The notes beneath the pieces were generated by a model, which did not search any database, was not told the origin of the DNA, and saw only the letters and a list, made by a program, of their open reading frames with translations. A program made the translations under genes and the position numbers. DNA of 64,000 nucleotides from CAZEHS01 sp964649745 (GTDB taxonomy: Bacteria; Bacillota; Clostridia; Peptostreptococcales; Acidaminobacteraceae), in the NCBI GenBank assembly GCA_964649745.1, contig CAZYQI010000017.1, positions 11,323-75,322 on the forward strand, given 5' to 3'. Each line of letters starts with the position of its first letter. Position 1 is the first letter of the stretch. Positions 33,328 to 41,311 of the stretch are shown here, piece by piece.

Positions 33328-33418
33328 AGGCGCTTCCTCCGGGGGGATTAAGAAGACAGGCCGTGGGGCCGGATGATCGGTCCCACGACCTGATTTTCAG
33401 CGATAAGCAAGTTTGGGG

Positions 33419-34657
33419 TTACTGTCCCAGAGCGGTTTTGATTTCTGCGGTCGCATCCTCCAGGCTCATGGATCCGGAGAGATATTTGTGGGCAGAGACC
33501 TGGATCTTGTCGGATACTTCGGAGTAGTTGGGAACCACGGGACGGGCGATGGTTTTGCCCAGGGCCAGACGGAAGGGCTCCGAAGCCAACAAAGGATTCA
33601 CCTTCACCAGTTCGGCGTCTGTCAGCAGGGAATTGAGGCCCGGCAGGTTTCCGTTGTTGGTGCTGAGGATTCGCTGTCCTTTTTCGCCGGAAAGGTAGGC
33701 GATGAAGTCCTTGGCCCCCTGCATATTATCGGTGTTCTTATTGATTCCCAGAAGCCAGCCGCCGACCGTGTCTCCGGTGGGCAGTGGAGCAAAGCCAACC
33801 TGCTCGGGCTTGATCTTGGAATCGGCGCTCTTGATGATGCCCAGCATGTAGGGCCAGTTACGAGCGAAGACGCTGTCGCCGTTGACAAAGGAGGCGTGGG
33901 TCTCACCCTCGGTGTAGACGAGGATATCCTCCGGTGTGGCTGTTTTGGAATCCGTGAAGGCCTTCATGGTTTCAAGGCCGCCGGCGATATCGGTCCAGTT
34001 GTTGGTGAATTCATTGAGGTTGCATACCAGACCTTCGTACTGTTTGGACTGATAAACCATCCCTGTTTTTGTGCCCCCCTGACCGGCGTACTTCTCGGCC
34101 ATGGCCTTCAGGTCAGCCCATGTGGCCGTTCCGGCCTCAAGCTTGGCTGCGTCCTCCGGAGAAACGATGTCCTTGCGGAAGTACAGGAAGCCCAGGTCGG
34201 GGAAATAAGGCAAGGCGTAATTCTTGCCCTCGTATTTCCCGGAAGCCATGGAGCCGGCATTGAAGTCGGAAGGCTTTTGTCCCAGATCCATCATCATCTG
34301 GTCCACGGGCTCCAGATAACCGGCGGCAGCAAATTCTCCGGCCCAGACCACGTCCATGCCGATGACATCGTACTCATCCGATTTGGAGGACAGGGAGTTC
34401 AGCAGCTGATCGTGCATCTGGGCGGAATCGTTGGTCATGTTGGAAAAAACGATTTCGTACTGCGGGTATTCGGCCTGGAAGCCTTCGATCACCTTCTGGA
34501 TGCCGCCTGCAGCATCGGCCTGGAGGCCCAGGGTGATCTTTGTCTTGGCTGCCGCTTCAGGCGCAGCGGGTGCCGCCGGTTCGGCAGGCTTGGCGCAGCC
34601 GGTGGAAGTGACAATCAGGGCAACGGAAAGAAGCAGTGATGCAAACGTTTTCTTCAT
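33419..34657 (-). CDS. Sugar-binding lipoprotein of the ABC importer
   Basis: Extracellular solute-binding protein family 1, anchored to the membrane by lipid. 412 residues from the ATG at 34657, with GGGGGAGA upstream; the open frame above is the promoter region. The signal peptide ends in the lipobox STGC, followed by an Ala/Pro-rich linker (KPAEPAAPAAPEAAA). The mature part has GMDVVWAGEFAAAGYLEPVD and the long two-lobe pattern of maltose/trehalose-type binding proteins. First gene of the operon binding protein, MalF, MalG, GH65, pgmB. A -10 TATAAT at 34691-34696 (minus) lacks a good -35, so it may need the divergent AraC protein. Confidence 0.9.
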   Translation of the reverse strand: MKKTFASLLLSVALIVTSTGCAKPAEPAAPAAPEAAAKTKITLGLQADAAGGIQKVIEGFQAEYPQYEIVFSNMTNDSAQMHDQLLNSLSSKSDEYDVIGMDVVWAGEFAAAGYLEPVDQMMMDLGQKPSDFNAGSMASGKYEGKNYALPYFPDLGFLYFRKDIVSPEDAAKLEAGTATWADLKAMAEKYAGQGGTKTGMVYQSKQYEGLVCNLNEFTNNWTDIAGGLETMKAFTDSKTATPEDILVYTEGETHASFVNGDSVFARNWPYMLGIIKSADSKIKPEQVGFAPLPTGDTVGGWLLGINKNTDNMQGAKDFIAYLSGEKGQRILSTNNGNLPGLNSLLTDAELVKVNPLLASEPFRLALGKTIARPVVPNYSEVSDKIQVSAHKYLSGSMSLEDATAEIKTALGQ

Positions 34658-34766
34658 AAGTGGAATCTCCCCCTTAATTAAGTTAATTGAATTATACGCA
34701 ACGACGCAGTAGAATAATATCATATAACTCAGATATCTATCACATATCAAAGCGAATGGTGACGCC

Positions 34767-35954
34767 ATGAGAGAAAAGACATCTCTGCCTGAGACCGCAC
34801 GGTTTGTCCAGACCCTGACCGGCCTTCCTGTAACCGTGATTGCGGATAATTGTATCAGCGGTTTTTTCTGCGAGGACGCCTTCCTGCCATATGTGGCCTC
34901 TCACCATGAGTGGTATCTGGGGCAGCTGGAGCCTGGAGATGCCGGAAGCGTTCTTGAACCCCGCTATATCGAAAACCATCTTCAGGAAAGCTATCTGGAG
35001 TATGGTCTGAAATCGGGAGAACGGCTGATGGCCGGACCCTTTCTGCTGAATCGGAGCCTGGCTCAGCAGCGGAAAACAGCTCTGGAAAAACTGGGCTTCG
35101 CCCTGGACCACGAGCGTATAGGGATCGCTTATCTGGAGCAGCTGAAGACGGTCACAACCGAAGAGATCAAGGCCATCCAGTTCCTGCTCTTCCTGACCCA
35201 GCGGGACCTGTCCCAGGAGGATACCGGACAGCAGCGGACATCATCCCTGGTGGCCGACTATTATCGGAACCTCATCGCCAATCGGGAATCCTGCTATCAT
35301 CACCCGCCGTTCCATCTGGAGCAGCAGCTGATGGAGCAGATCCGTCAGGGGCAGACAGCCCAGGCGCGGGATACGGCCAACCGCCTGTACACCCACCCGG
35401 ACGCCAGTCTGGCCTCCACCTCGGTGCGGTCCTACCGCAATTCCCTCATCTGCCGCTGTACGCTTTACACCCGGGCCGCCATTGATGCAGGGGTGGAGTC
35501 GGAGGCGGCCTTCACGCTGTCCGACGTCATGATCAATGAAATCGAGAAGAAAAACAGCATACAGGAGCTCTACCGCCTTGATCTGGCCATGATCGAAGGC
35601 TTTTGCGACCTGCCCAGACGTCGGGAGGAGGATGTGCATTCCGTGCTGGTGCGCCGCACGATCCGTCATATTCGGGACAACATCTACGAAAAGCTGGAGG
35701 TTGCCGAAATTGCCAGGCAGTTATTCGTTCATCCAAACTATCTCAGCGGGCGGTTCCGAAAGGAAATGGAGGTCACCATAAGTGCCTATGTCCTGAATCT
35801 GAAAATCGAGGAATCCCTGAAGCTGATGGCCCATTCCGATAACTCCATCTCCGACATTGCGGCCTTCCTGGGTTTTTCAAGCCAGAGTCACTTCGGACAC
35901 GTTTTCAGGCGAATCATGGGTGTAACGCCGCTGAAATACCGATCCAAACAGTAG
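34767..35954 (+). CDS. AraC-family transcriptional regulator
   Basis: Probable regulator of the divergent sugar operon. 395 residues. The C-terminal ~100 residues are the double helix-turn-helix AraC domain: VAEIARQLFVHPNYLSGRF and SISDIAAFLGFSSQSHFGHVF, then GVTPLKYRSK. The N-terminal ~290 residues have no cupin pattern that I can see; they resemble the long sensory regions of AraC proteins linked to clostridial sugar operons. GGTGACGCC precedes the ATG; no better start is seen. About 110 bases separate it from the binding protein gene, and that stretch is AT-rich with GATATC-like dyads that could be operator sites. Confidence 0.85.
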   Translation: MREKTSLPETARFVQTLTGLPVTVIADNCISGFFCEDAFLPYVASHHEWYLGQLEPGDAGSVLEPRYIENHLQESYLEYGLKSGERLMAGPFLLNRSLAQQRKTALEKLGFALDHERIGIAYLEQLKTVTTEEIKAIQFLLFLTQRDLSQEDTGQQRTSSLVADYYRNLIANRESCYHHPPFHLEQQLMEQIRQGQTAQARDTANRLYTHPDASLASTSVRSYRNSLICRCTLYTRAAIDAGVESEAAFTLSDVMINEIEKKNSIQELYRLDLAMIEGFCDLPRRREEDVHSVLVRRTIRHIRDNIYEKLEVAEIARQLFVHPNYLSGRFRKEMEVTISAYVLNLKIEESLKLMAHSDNSISDIAAFLGFSSQSHFGHVFRRIMGVTPLKYRSKQ

Positions 35955-35999
35955 TTCCAGTGCAGCCGTGATCCTGATGGAAGCCGAGTTTTGAATGCA

Positions 36000-36040
36000 T
36001 AAGCGATAAAAACGGCCTTGACGGCCGTTTTTATCGCTTA
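36000..36040. terminator. Bidirectional terminator
   Basis: A nearly perfect palindrome, TAAGCGATAAAAACGGCC with its complement around a five-base loop. It separates the araC gene (plus) from the stalk-domain gene (minus). Both strands carry T-runs in the outer stem. Confidence 0.82.
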
Positions 36041-36047
36041 ATGGGGG

Positions 36048-37106
36048 TTATTGGATTTCCAGTAGCTGTAGCTCTCCGTCCCAGTCGATGGAAAGGCCCA
36101 GGCCTTCAACCATGGCGCGGAGGGGGATCACGGTACGGCCGTTGATAATCTGAGCGGGTACCTCCAGCTTAACGCTGTTTCCATTGAGCTTCATGCTGTC
36201 ATCGCCTATTTCAAATTCCAAAACGGTGGAACCCTTCTGTATGGTTATCTTCTGCTCCTGCTCGTTCCACAGAACCGTTGCCCCCAAGGAGGCTGCAATG
36301 GCACGAACCGGTATCAGGGTGCGGCCGGAAGCGATAACGGGTGGGGTGTCGAATTTGACTTCCTTGCCGGTGACAAGGATGCTGTTAAGCGGAAGGGCTT
36401 TAATTCCGGGCATCTGATTCAATGTGGTCTGAAGACTGCTGGCGGTATTCCATTCATCATCGGAATAGAGCTTCCTGAGAAAATCACGGATGGCGACTTT
36501 TTTCTCCTGAATCTGAGTTTGCAGGGATGCCTTCAGCGCTTCCTGTTCAGAAATCTGCTTTTTCAAATCCAATAAGACAGAAGCGTCGGCAGAGGTTCCT
36601 AAGGAATCCAGCTGGGTCCGCAGGCGCAACAGTTCTTTTTCCACCGCATCCCGCTGTGTCTTTAAAGCATCCAGCTCCGTTTCAACCCGATGCTTGCTGT
36701 CGTCGTAGGGCTTGAAACGATCATCTCCAAGGATTTGCTGCATCTTCATTTCAACCGTATCCTTCTGGTTCTTGAGATCCCGGAGTTCCAGAGTCAGGCG
36801 GGATATTAAGGCGCTGTCTCCGCTTTTTTCAACACTGTCCAACTGATTCTTAACACTGTCGATCTGATTTGACAGCCGTTCCTTTTCGGCATACAAGGTC
36901 GCGTATTCAGGGCTGGAGGACAACGCGGCAGAACTCCCGCTGTCATCATTCAGGTCGTGGGTGGCAGGGTCGTCGGAACCTCCGGAATTCGATGAGGATC
37001 CGTCGTCGCTGCCTTTACTGCCGAAGGCGGCGGGATCGCCGGTTGCTAAGGGGAAAATAAGGGTCAAAACAATGATCACGATCATCAGTTGTGCTGCTCT
37101 TTTCAC
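36048..37106 (-). CDS. Secreted coiled-coil protein with copper amine oxidase N-terminal-type stalk domains
   Basis: 352 residues from the GTG at 37106, seven bases after AGGAGG; the frame continues upstream without a second good start. A signal peptide (about 1-20) is followed by a Ser/Asp/Gly-rich linker (about 25-65), a long coiled coil (about 70-220) built on heptads such as RLSNQIDSVKNQLDSVEK, and a C-terminal pair of stalk motifs: GRTLIPVRAIAASLGATVLW and GRTVIPLRAMVEGLGLSIDW. Such domains are common on clostridial surface proteins and are not oxidases. It is probably cell-wall associated. No operon partner. Confidence 0.85.
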   Translation of the reverse strand: MKRAAQLMIVIIVLTLIFPLATGDPAAFGSKGSDDGSSSNSGGSDDPATHDLNDDSGSSAALSSSPEYATLYAEKERLSNQIDSVKNQLDSVEKSGDSALISRLTLELRDLKNQKDTVEMKMQQILGDDRFKPYDDSKHRVETELDALKTQRDAVEKELLRLRTQLDSLGTSADASVLLDLKKQISEQEALKASLQTQIQEKKVAIRDFLRKLYSDDEWNTASSLQTTLNQMPGIKALPLNSILVTGKEVKFDTPPVIASGRTLIPVRAIAASLGATVLWNEQEQKITIQKGSTVLEFEIGDDSMKLNGNSVKLEVPAQIINGRTVIPLRAMVEGLGLSIDWDGELQLLEIQ

Positions 37107-37350
37107 TTTAAACCCTCCTTTGTCATACGATGCTGAGACGAAAAGCCGTAACAGCGATGGAGAAAATACACAGTTGACACTATAATCATACCCATAACCG
37201 GGCGGACCAATCACGGGATTGAGACCTGTTATCAATAAGAGCGGTTCTGACACCCGGCAAGGCGTTAAAATTATTTACTACCTTATATAGAATATACGAA
37301 TAGTATATGCTGAATTTATAAGGATACATAACCTATGGAGGTGTAAAAGC

Positions 37351-37833
37351 ATGGCAATATCGGTTAACCTTAAGGTGTTGGAATCTACTCATTATTTCTG
37401 GGTGGCGACGAAAGCAAGAGAAAAAGTGGGAGAGCAGTATGTAAACAGCATTGCTGTGATGCCGGAGATGAAACCCCTTTACAGTAATGATTTTTCAGAA
37501 GAATCCGTGCGAAAGCTTTTAAGCGGGATATCCAACCGGGAAATGTTTCCGTGGAACCAAAAAGAAGGAAGGTTTTGGAACAACAACATGTGGATTTTTG
37601 AAGAGTGGTCCCTGATGGAATCCATTGTTGCAAAAGTAAAAGTGCTTAACCTTTCGGAGCTGGAAAGTATTGCGGGGGATTTGGAGGTCGTTGTGATCCC
37701 CGGTCATATCGAGCCGGCATACAAAAGCCAAGGGAAGCTTACCCTGAACTATTTTAAGTTTAATGTGACAGAGTCTGGGGAACTGACATTTGATGGTATC
37801 CCGGTTAAGGAATACATAAAGGGACAATTGTAA
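37351..37833 (+). CDS. Unrecognised 160-residue cytoplasmic protein
   Basis: 160 residues, no signal peptide or membrane span. I do not recognise it. The N-terminus (SVNLKVLESTHYFWVATKAREKVG) and a central Trp-rich stretch (FPWNQKEGRFWNNNMWIFEEW) are distinctive; the C-terminus is beta-rich with VVVIPGHIEP. CTATGGAGGTG precedes the ATG. It has an AT-rich upstream region and its own terminator, so it is a single-gene unit. Codon use looks like its neighbours. Confidence 0.7.
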   Translation: MAISVNLKVLESTHYFWVATKAREKVGEQYVNSIAVMPEMKPLYSNDFSEESVRKLLSGISNREMFPWNQKEGRFWNNNMWIFEEWSLMESIVAKVKVLNLSELESIAGDLEVVVIPGHIEPAYKSQGKLTLNYFKFNVTESGELTFDGIPVKEYIKGQL

Positions 37834-37850
37834 GCGTGAGGATAGATGGA

Positions 37851-37887
37851 GACTTTGCCAGGGTTTATTGCAGAGTCTTTTTCTTTT
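37851..37887 (+). terminator. Terminator after the 160-residue gene
   Basis: GACTTTGC pairs with GCAGAGTC (one G-U pair) across a 12-base loop, then TTTTTCTTTT. It starts 18 bases after the stop codon. Confidence 0.75.
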
Positions 37888-37984
37888 GCGGCCGTTTCGG
37901 CGGCCATTCACAGCACATGACAAGCGCCGGCCAAAGTAATATAATAGAGTGGAAATCCCTGATTCCTAAATGAGGTCCCGATCC

Positions 37985-38350
37985 ATGCGTCTGAAAGAAA
38001 ATGACGGCATTGAAAATGCCGAGCTGTGGGTATACATGCTTTTATGCAACGACGGAACCATTTATACTGGGATGACCACATCCCTGGAAACAAGATTCCG
38101 GCAGCATCAGAATAAAACGGCCCGCTGCAAATTCACACGGCGGTCAGACAAGCATCCGCTTACTCTGGGGGCAGCGTGGAGTTTTCCCGGTACGAAGGGG
38201 AATGCCCTCTCTCTGGAAAGGTATATTAAAGGATTGAATCGGGTGGAAAAACGCATGCTGTTGGATGACAGCGGCAAGCTTCTGAGGTTTTTAGAAAGGG
38301 ATGCCATCGCTTTCCCTTGTGCAATAACCCCTTATCAGGGACAATTTTAA
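37985..38350 (+). CDS. GIY-YIG nuclease-superfamily protein
   Basis: 121 residues from the ATG at 37985, eight bases after GAGGT; an ATG at 37970 is in frame but has no site. The GIY-YIG pattern appears as WVYMLLCNDGTIYTGMT, with the conserved Arg in LETRFRQHQ and Glu/Lys in ALSLERYIKGLNR. It matches the YhbQ/UPF0213-type stand-alone endonucleases rather than UvrC. The biological role of these proteins is uncertain. The small membrane protein gene follows after 17 bases. Confidence 0.85.
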   Translation: MRLKENDGIENAELWVYMLLCNDGTIYTGMTTSLETRFRQHQNKTARCKFTRRSDKHPLTLGAAWSFPGTKGNALSLERYIKGLNRVEKRMLLDDSGKLLRFLERDAIAFPCAITPYQGQF

Positions 38351-38367
38351 AATTTGGAGGTTTCATC

Positions 38368-38475
38368 ATGTTCAAGCGAAAGTTGAAGCGGGTTTTCACC
38401 CTGGTTTTGGTGGTTATGCTTATAGGCTCCCTGGTTTTCGGCACATTACTGACAGCGTTGCCGCTGCTGTACTAG
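38368..38475 (+). CDS. 35-residue single-span membrane protein
   Basis: A short gene with a good ribosome site, TTTGGAGG seven bases before its ATG. The product is basic at the N-terminus (MFKRKLKRV) and then one hydrophobic span (about 10-33), ending in LPLLY. This fits a small membrane-inserted peptide. The stop is three bases before the ATG of the next gene, which has no clear ribosome site of its own, so it may drive coupled translation of that gene. No homology claim is made. Confidence 0.6.
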   Translation: MFKRKLKRVFTLVLVVMLIGSLVFGTLLTALPLLY

Positions 38476-38478
38476 CCT

Positions 38479-39225
38479 ATGAAGAAATTCCTGAAACTAT
38501 TGCTGGTCCTTGCAATTGCGGGCTCAGCCTACTATCTTTATCAATCAGACCTGTTCAAGCCGAATAAGCCGCTCAACGGATTTCGGGATGAATTTGACTC
38601 CATGAATCGTGAACACTGGTTTGTGGGGGAATGGCGTACGAATAAGCCGGCATATGAAAAGGCAGTTTTCAACGACGGCGTGGTCAAGCTGCAGGTGCAG
38701 GAAACCGACCGAGGGCCTTATATGCTCACCGAGGTGTTCGAGGTGAAGGAGCCCAGTATCATCACCCTCAAACGAAGGACCATGGTGAACTATGGGAATG
38801 ACCGTTTTATGGGGGGGATGGCGCTGCTGCAGACAGACCGTAATGAATTCAAGCCCGAAATCGTGGATGAAGGTGCCGATATGGGGTTCGGTAATGCAGT
38901 CGTACTGGTGGAATATGTCCACAATCTGGATCCTCTGGCACGAAGGCCGGGCCAGGACGGTTTCCGGATACTGATGCCGGACTGGCAGACTGATGGGAAT
39001 TACAAGGTTATTCCCGCTGTATTTGGTGAGTGGTTTGAAGAAACACTGATTTATAACAGCAAGACCGGACAGGTTGTTTATCGTTTCAATGATAAAGAGT
39101 ATAATATGCGGAGCTTTGCCATGGGCAAGAAGTATTTTAGAGTGTTTATGCATAGCTACGGAAACGGTGTCGGACATCGCCTGAAAATGGATTGGTTCGA
39201 GATTAAGACCGAGCCCATAAGCTGA
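38479..39225 (+). CDS. Membrane-anchored or secreted protein with lectin-like fold
   Basis: 248 residues. The N-terminal signal anchor (KKFLKLLLVLAIAGSAYYLY) is followed by an external domain of about 215 residues. GFRDEFDSMNREHWFVGEW at its start is the sort of opening seen in concanavalin A-like/GH16-like sandwich domains, and the rest is beta-rich with many aromatics. The GH16 catalytic ExDxE motif is not evident, so a binding role is more likely than hydrolysis. It starts three bases after the 35-residue protein and lacks its own ribosome site. Fold assignment is tentative. Confidence 0.62.
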   Translation: MKKFLKLLLVLAIAGSAYYLYQSDLFKPNKPLNGFRDEFDSMNREHWFVGEWRTNKPAYEKAVFNDGVVKLQVQETDRGPYMLTEVFEVKEPSIITLKRRTMVNYGNDRFMGGMALLQTDRNEFKPEIVDEGADMGFGNAVVLVEYVHNLDPLARRPGQDGFRILMPDWQTDGNYKVIPAVFGEWFEETLIYNSKTGQVVYRFNDKEYNMRSFAMGKKYFRVFMHSYGNGVGHRLKMDWFEIKTEPIS

Positions 39226-39284
39226 GTACACACCTGTGGCCAAGATCAACGCTAAAGGGCCACGGTCAGACAGGGGGTTAACCC

Positions 39285-40490
39285 ATGTTCGTGCTAGAGA
39301 ATCCTTCCCGTCACAAGGCTCCCATAAAGGTATGGCTGGAAAATGAGGAGCAGTTGGAGCCGGTTTGTCTCAGCCAGGCAATCAATCTTGCCAATATACC
39401 ATTCCTTTATCAATGGATTGCCCTGATGCCGGATACCCATCAGGGGTATGGCATGCCCATCGGCGGCGTGGCCGCGTTGAAAGATGTGATCATACCCAAT
39501 GCGGTTGGTGTGGATATCGGCTGTGGCGTCTGTTTCTCAGAAACGGATATTCTTCGTGAAGCGCTGACACCGGATATCGGCCGAAGGCTGATTGGCCGGA
39601 TCATGGATCGGATACCGGTGGGATTCAGGCATCAGGATCATATACAGGAAGCTCCGACTATTCAGAGGTACCTTAAAGAGAACGAGGGCCGTCTGAAGCA
39701 GCAAATCCTTCTATACCAAGAATTGGAAGGTGTTTTCTATCAGCTGGGGACCTTGGGTGGGGGCAATCATTTTATTGAATTTCAAGAAGATGAGAACCGG
39801 AAGCTGACCCTCATGGTTCACTCCGGAAGCCGGAATATCGGCCTTAAGATTGCTAATTATTTCAATGAAAAGGCGAAGCTTATTTCCAAAAAAAACGGAT
39901 GGCAGTCCCATGCCCGTAATCAGCTGGCTTTCATGCCCGCAGAATCAGAGGGAGGGCAGGCGTATCTGGAGTGGATGCAGGTGGCACTGCTTTTTGCCCG
40001 GGAAAATCGCAGCCGCATGATGGCAGCCTTGCAGGAAATTCTCAGGGAGGCCTTTCCTCAGATACAATTTTCTCAAGAGCTGAATGTGCATCATAACTAC
40101 GCTGCCCTGGAGACCCATTACGGAGAACCGGTGTGGGTACATCGGAAGGGCGCCATCAAGGTGGAAAAAGGCGAACTGGGCATCATACCGGGCGCCATGG
40201 GCTCCCTGTCCTTTGTGGTGGAAGGCCTGGGGAATCCGGAATCCTTCAATTCCTGCTCCCATGGAGCCGGACGTCATATAAGCCGCAGGCAGGCGCTGAA
40301 GGAGATACAGAAAGAAAAGGTGTTTCAAGATTTGGAATCCTTAGGGGTTCAGGTGGGAACACCGGACAGAGATGGTTTGGTGGACGAGTCCCGCTTTGTT
40401 TATAAGGACATACTCACTGTGATGGAGAATCAGAAGGATCTTATTAAGCCTGTGAAGCAGCTGAAATCAGTACTGGTGGTGAAGGGCTAG
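39285..40490 (+). CDS. rtcB: RtcB-type RNA ligase
   Basis: GTP- and Mn-dependent ligase joining 3'-phosphate or 2',3'-cyclic phosphate RNA ends to 5'-OH ends. 401 residues, on the short side for RtcB (about 400-480). Motifs: DVGCGV-type VDIGCGVCF with the metal-binding Asp and Cys, GTLGGGNHFIEF, the metal-binding His in MVHSGSR, LNVHHNYA, VHRKGA, IPGAMGSLSF, and SCSHGAGR with the histidine that receives GMP. CAGGGGGTTAACCC precedes the ATG. RNA repair after nuclease stress is a common bacterial role. No RtcA or RtcR gene is nearby. recX follows after 24 bases. Confidence 0.93.
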   Translation: MFVLENPSRHKAPIKVWLENEEQLEPVCLSQAINLANIPFLYQWIALMPDTHQGYGMPIGGVAALKDVIIPNAVGVDIGCGVCFSETDILREALTPDIGRRLIGRIMDRIPVGFRHQDHIQEAPTIQRYLKENEGRLKQQILLYQELEGVFYQLGTLGGGNHFIEFQEDENRKLTLMVHSGSRNIGLKIANYFNEKAKLISKKNGWQSHARNQLAFMPAESEGGQAYLEWMQVALLFARENRSRMMAALQEILREAFPQIQFSQELNVHHNYAALETHYGEPVWVHRKGAIKVEKGELGIIPGAMGSLSFVVEGLGNPESFNSCSHGAGRHISRRQALKEIQKEKVFQDLESLGVQVGTPDRDGLVDESRFVYKDILTVMENQKDLIKPVKQLKSVLVVKG

Positions 40491-40514
40491 AACAGGATCG
40501 GAACGGAGAACACT

Positions 40515-41153
40515 GTGCAGATTGTATCAATTGAGAAGTCTATATCCGGTGCGGTCATTTACCGCATCACGCTGGAGGACGGAGGGGGCCACTCGGTTCA
40601 TAGCGGTACACTGAAACGTCTTGGCCTAAAAACAGGAATTGTGGTGGACGTAAAAGCCCTTGTAGGCGAGATCGACCGGTCAGAGTCTGCTGAAGCACGG
40701 GAATTCGCCATGCGCAGCCTTGCCAGCCGGGGGCGCACGGCATCGGAATTAAAAGGAATACTGATTCGAAAGGGCTTTGACGGTCGCCACGCGGCTGCGG
40801 CGGTAGCCTGGAGTCAGCAGAATGGTCTGATTGACGAGGATATGCTCCTGGAGGATACCGCCGAGGCCCTGCTTCAGCGAAAAGGAATTTATCAGGTTCG
40901 TCAGATTCTTCAGCAGCGAGGTTTTTCCAAGAGCGATGCGGAACGTGTTCTTAAAGAAAAGGCCGGAGAGCCTGAAATTTATGAGCAGATTCTCAAGCAA
41001 GCCCAACGGAAAAAGCAGCAACTGGAGGAACGGTATCCAGACCAGTGGGGAAGGCGTCTCGGGTCCTGGATGTATGGAAAGGGACACGATGGCGAGCTGA
41101 TTCGCAGAGTGATGAAGGCTTTGAAGGCAAGTGAATCCTTTGAGGAGGAATGA
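40515..41153 (+). CDS. recX: RecX family regulatory protein
   Basis: Binds RecA filaments and tunes recombination and SOS. 212 residues. Three-helix repeats are visible: FAMRSLASRGRTASELKGIL, the segment VAWSQQNGLIDEDMLLED and ALLQRKGIYQVRQILQQRGF. The start is GTG at 40515 with ACGGAGA upstream. A basic, Lys-rich C-terminal tail extends beyond the core. It follows rtcB closely, so the two are probably co-transcribed. recA is not in the window. Confidence 0.87.
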   Translation: MQIVSIEKSISGAVIYRITLEDGGGHSVHSGTLKRLGLKTGIVVDVKALVGEIDRSESAEAREFAMRSLASRGRTASELKGILIRKGFDGRHAAAAVAWSQQNGLIDEDMLLEDTAEALLQRKGIYQVRQILQQRGFSKSDAERVLKEKAGEPEIYEQILKQAQRKKQQLEERYPDQWGRRLGSWMYGKGHDGELIRRVMKALKASESFEEE

Positions 41154-41225
41154 GTAATAATTAATTCCTTAAAAACCTTTACTTTAAAGGTAGATTGCGT
41201 TAAGATACCATTGGTCATTATCCCA

Positions 41226-41254
41226 TTGAAGGGAAGACACAGACTTGCTATAAT
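41226..41254 (+). promoter_or_regulatory. Promoter of tig
   Basis: TTGAAG (41226-41231), a 17-base spacer and a perfect TATAAT (41249-41254). The leader is about 50 bases. No CIRCE or CtsR box was seen beside it. Confidence 0.8.
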
Positions 41255-41311
41255 GGGATGATAGGGTCTGAAAATCAAAGTAATTCATATACAATGGAGG
41301 AAAGTCAAATC

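Noticed and set aside
33413..34639. 408-codon plus-strand frame opposite the sugar-binding protein gene
   Set aside because: No start site or family signal; the lipoprotein on the minus strand is clear.
34658..34768. 37-residue upstream extension of the sugar-binding lipoprotein
   Set aside because: It would destroy the signal peptide, and the stretch holds the -10 and the ribosome site.
36048..37106. Copper amine oxidase activity for the stalk-domain protein
   Set aside because: Only the non-catalytic N-terminal-type domains are present; the catalytic domain is absent.
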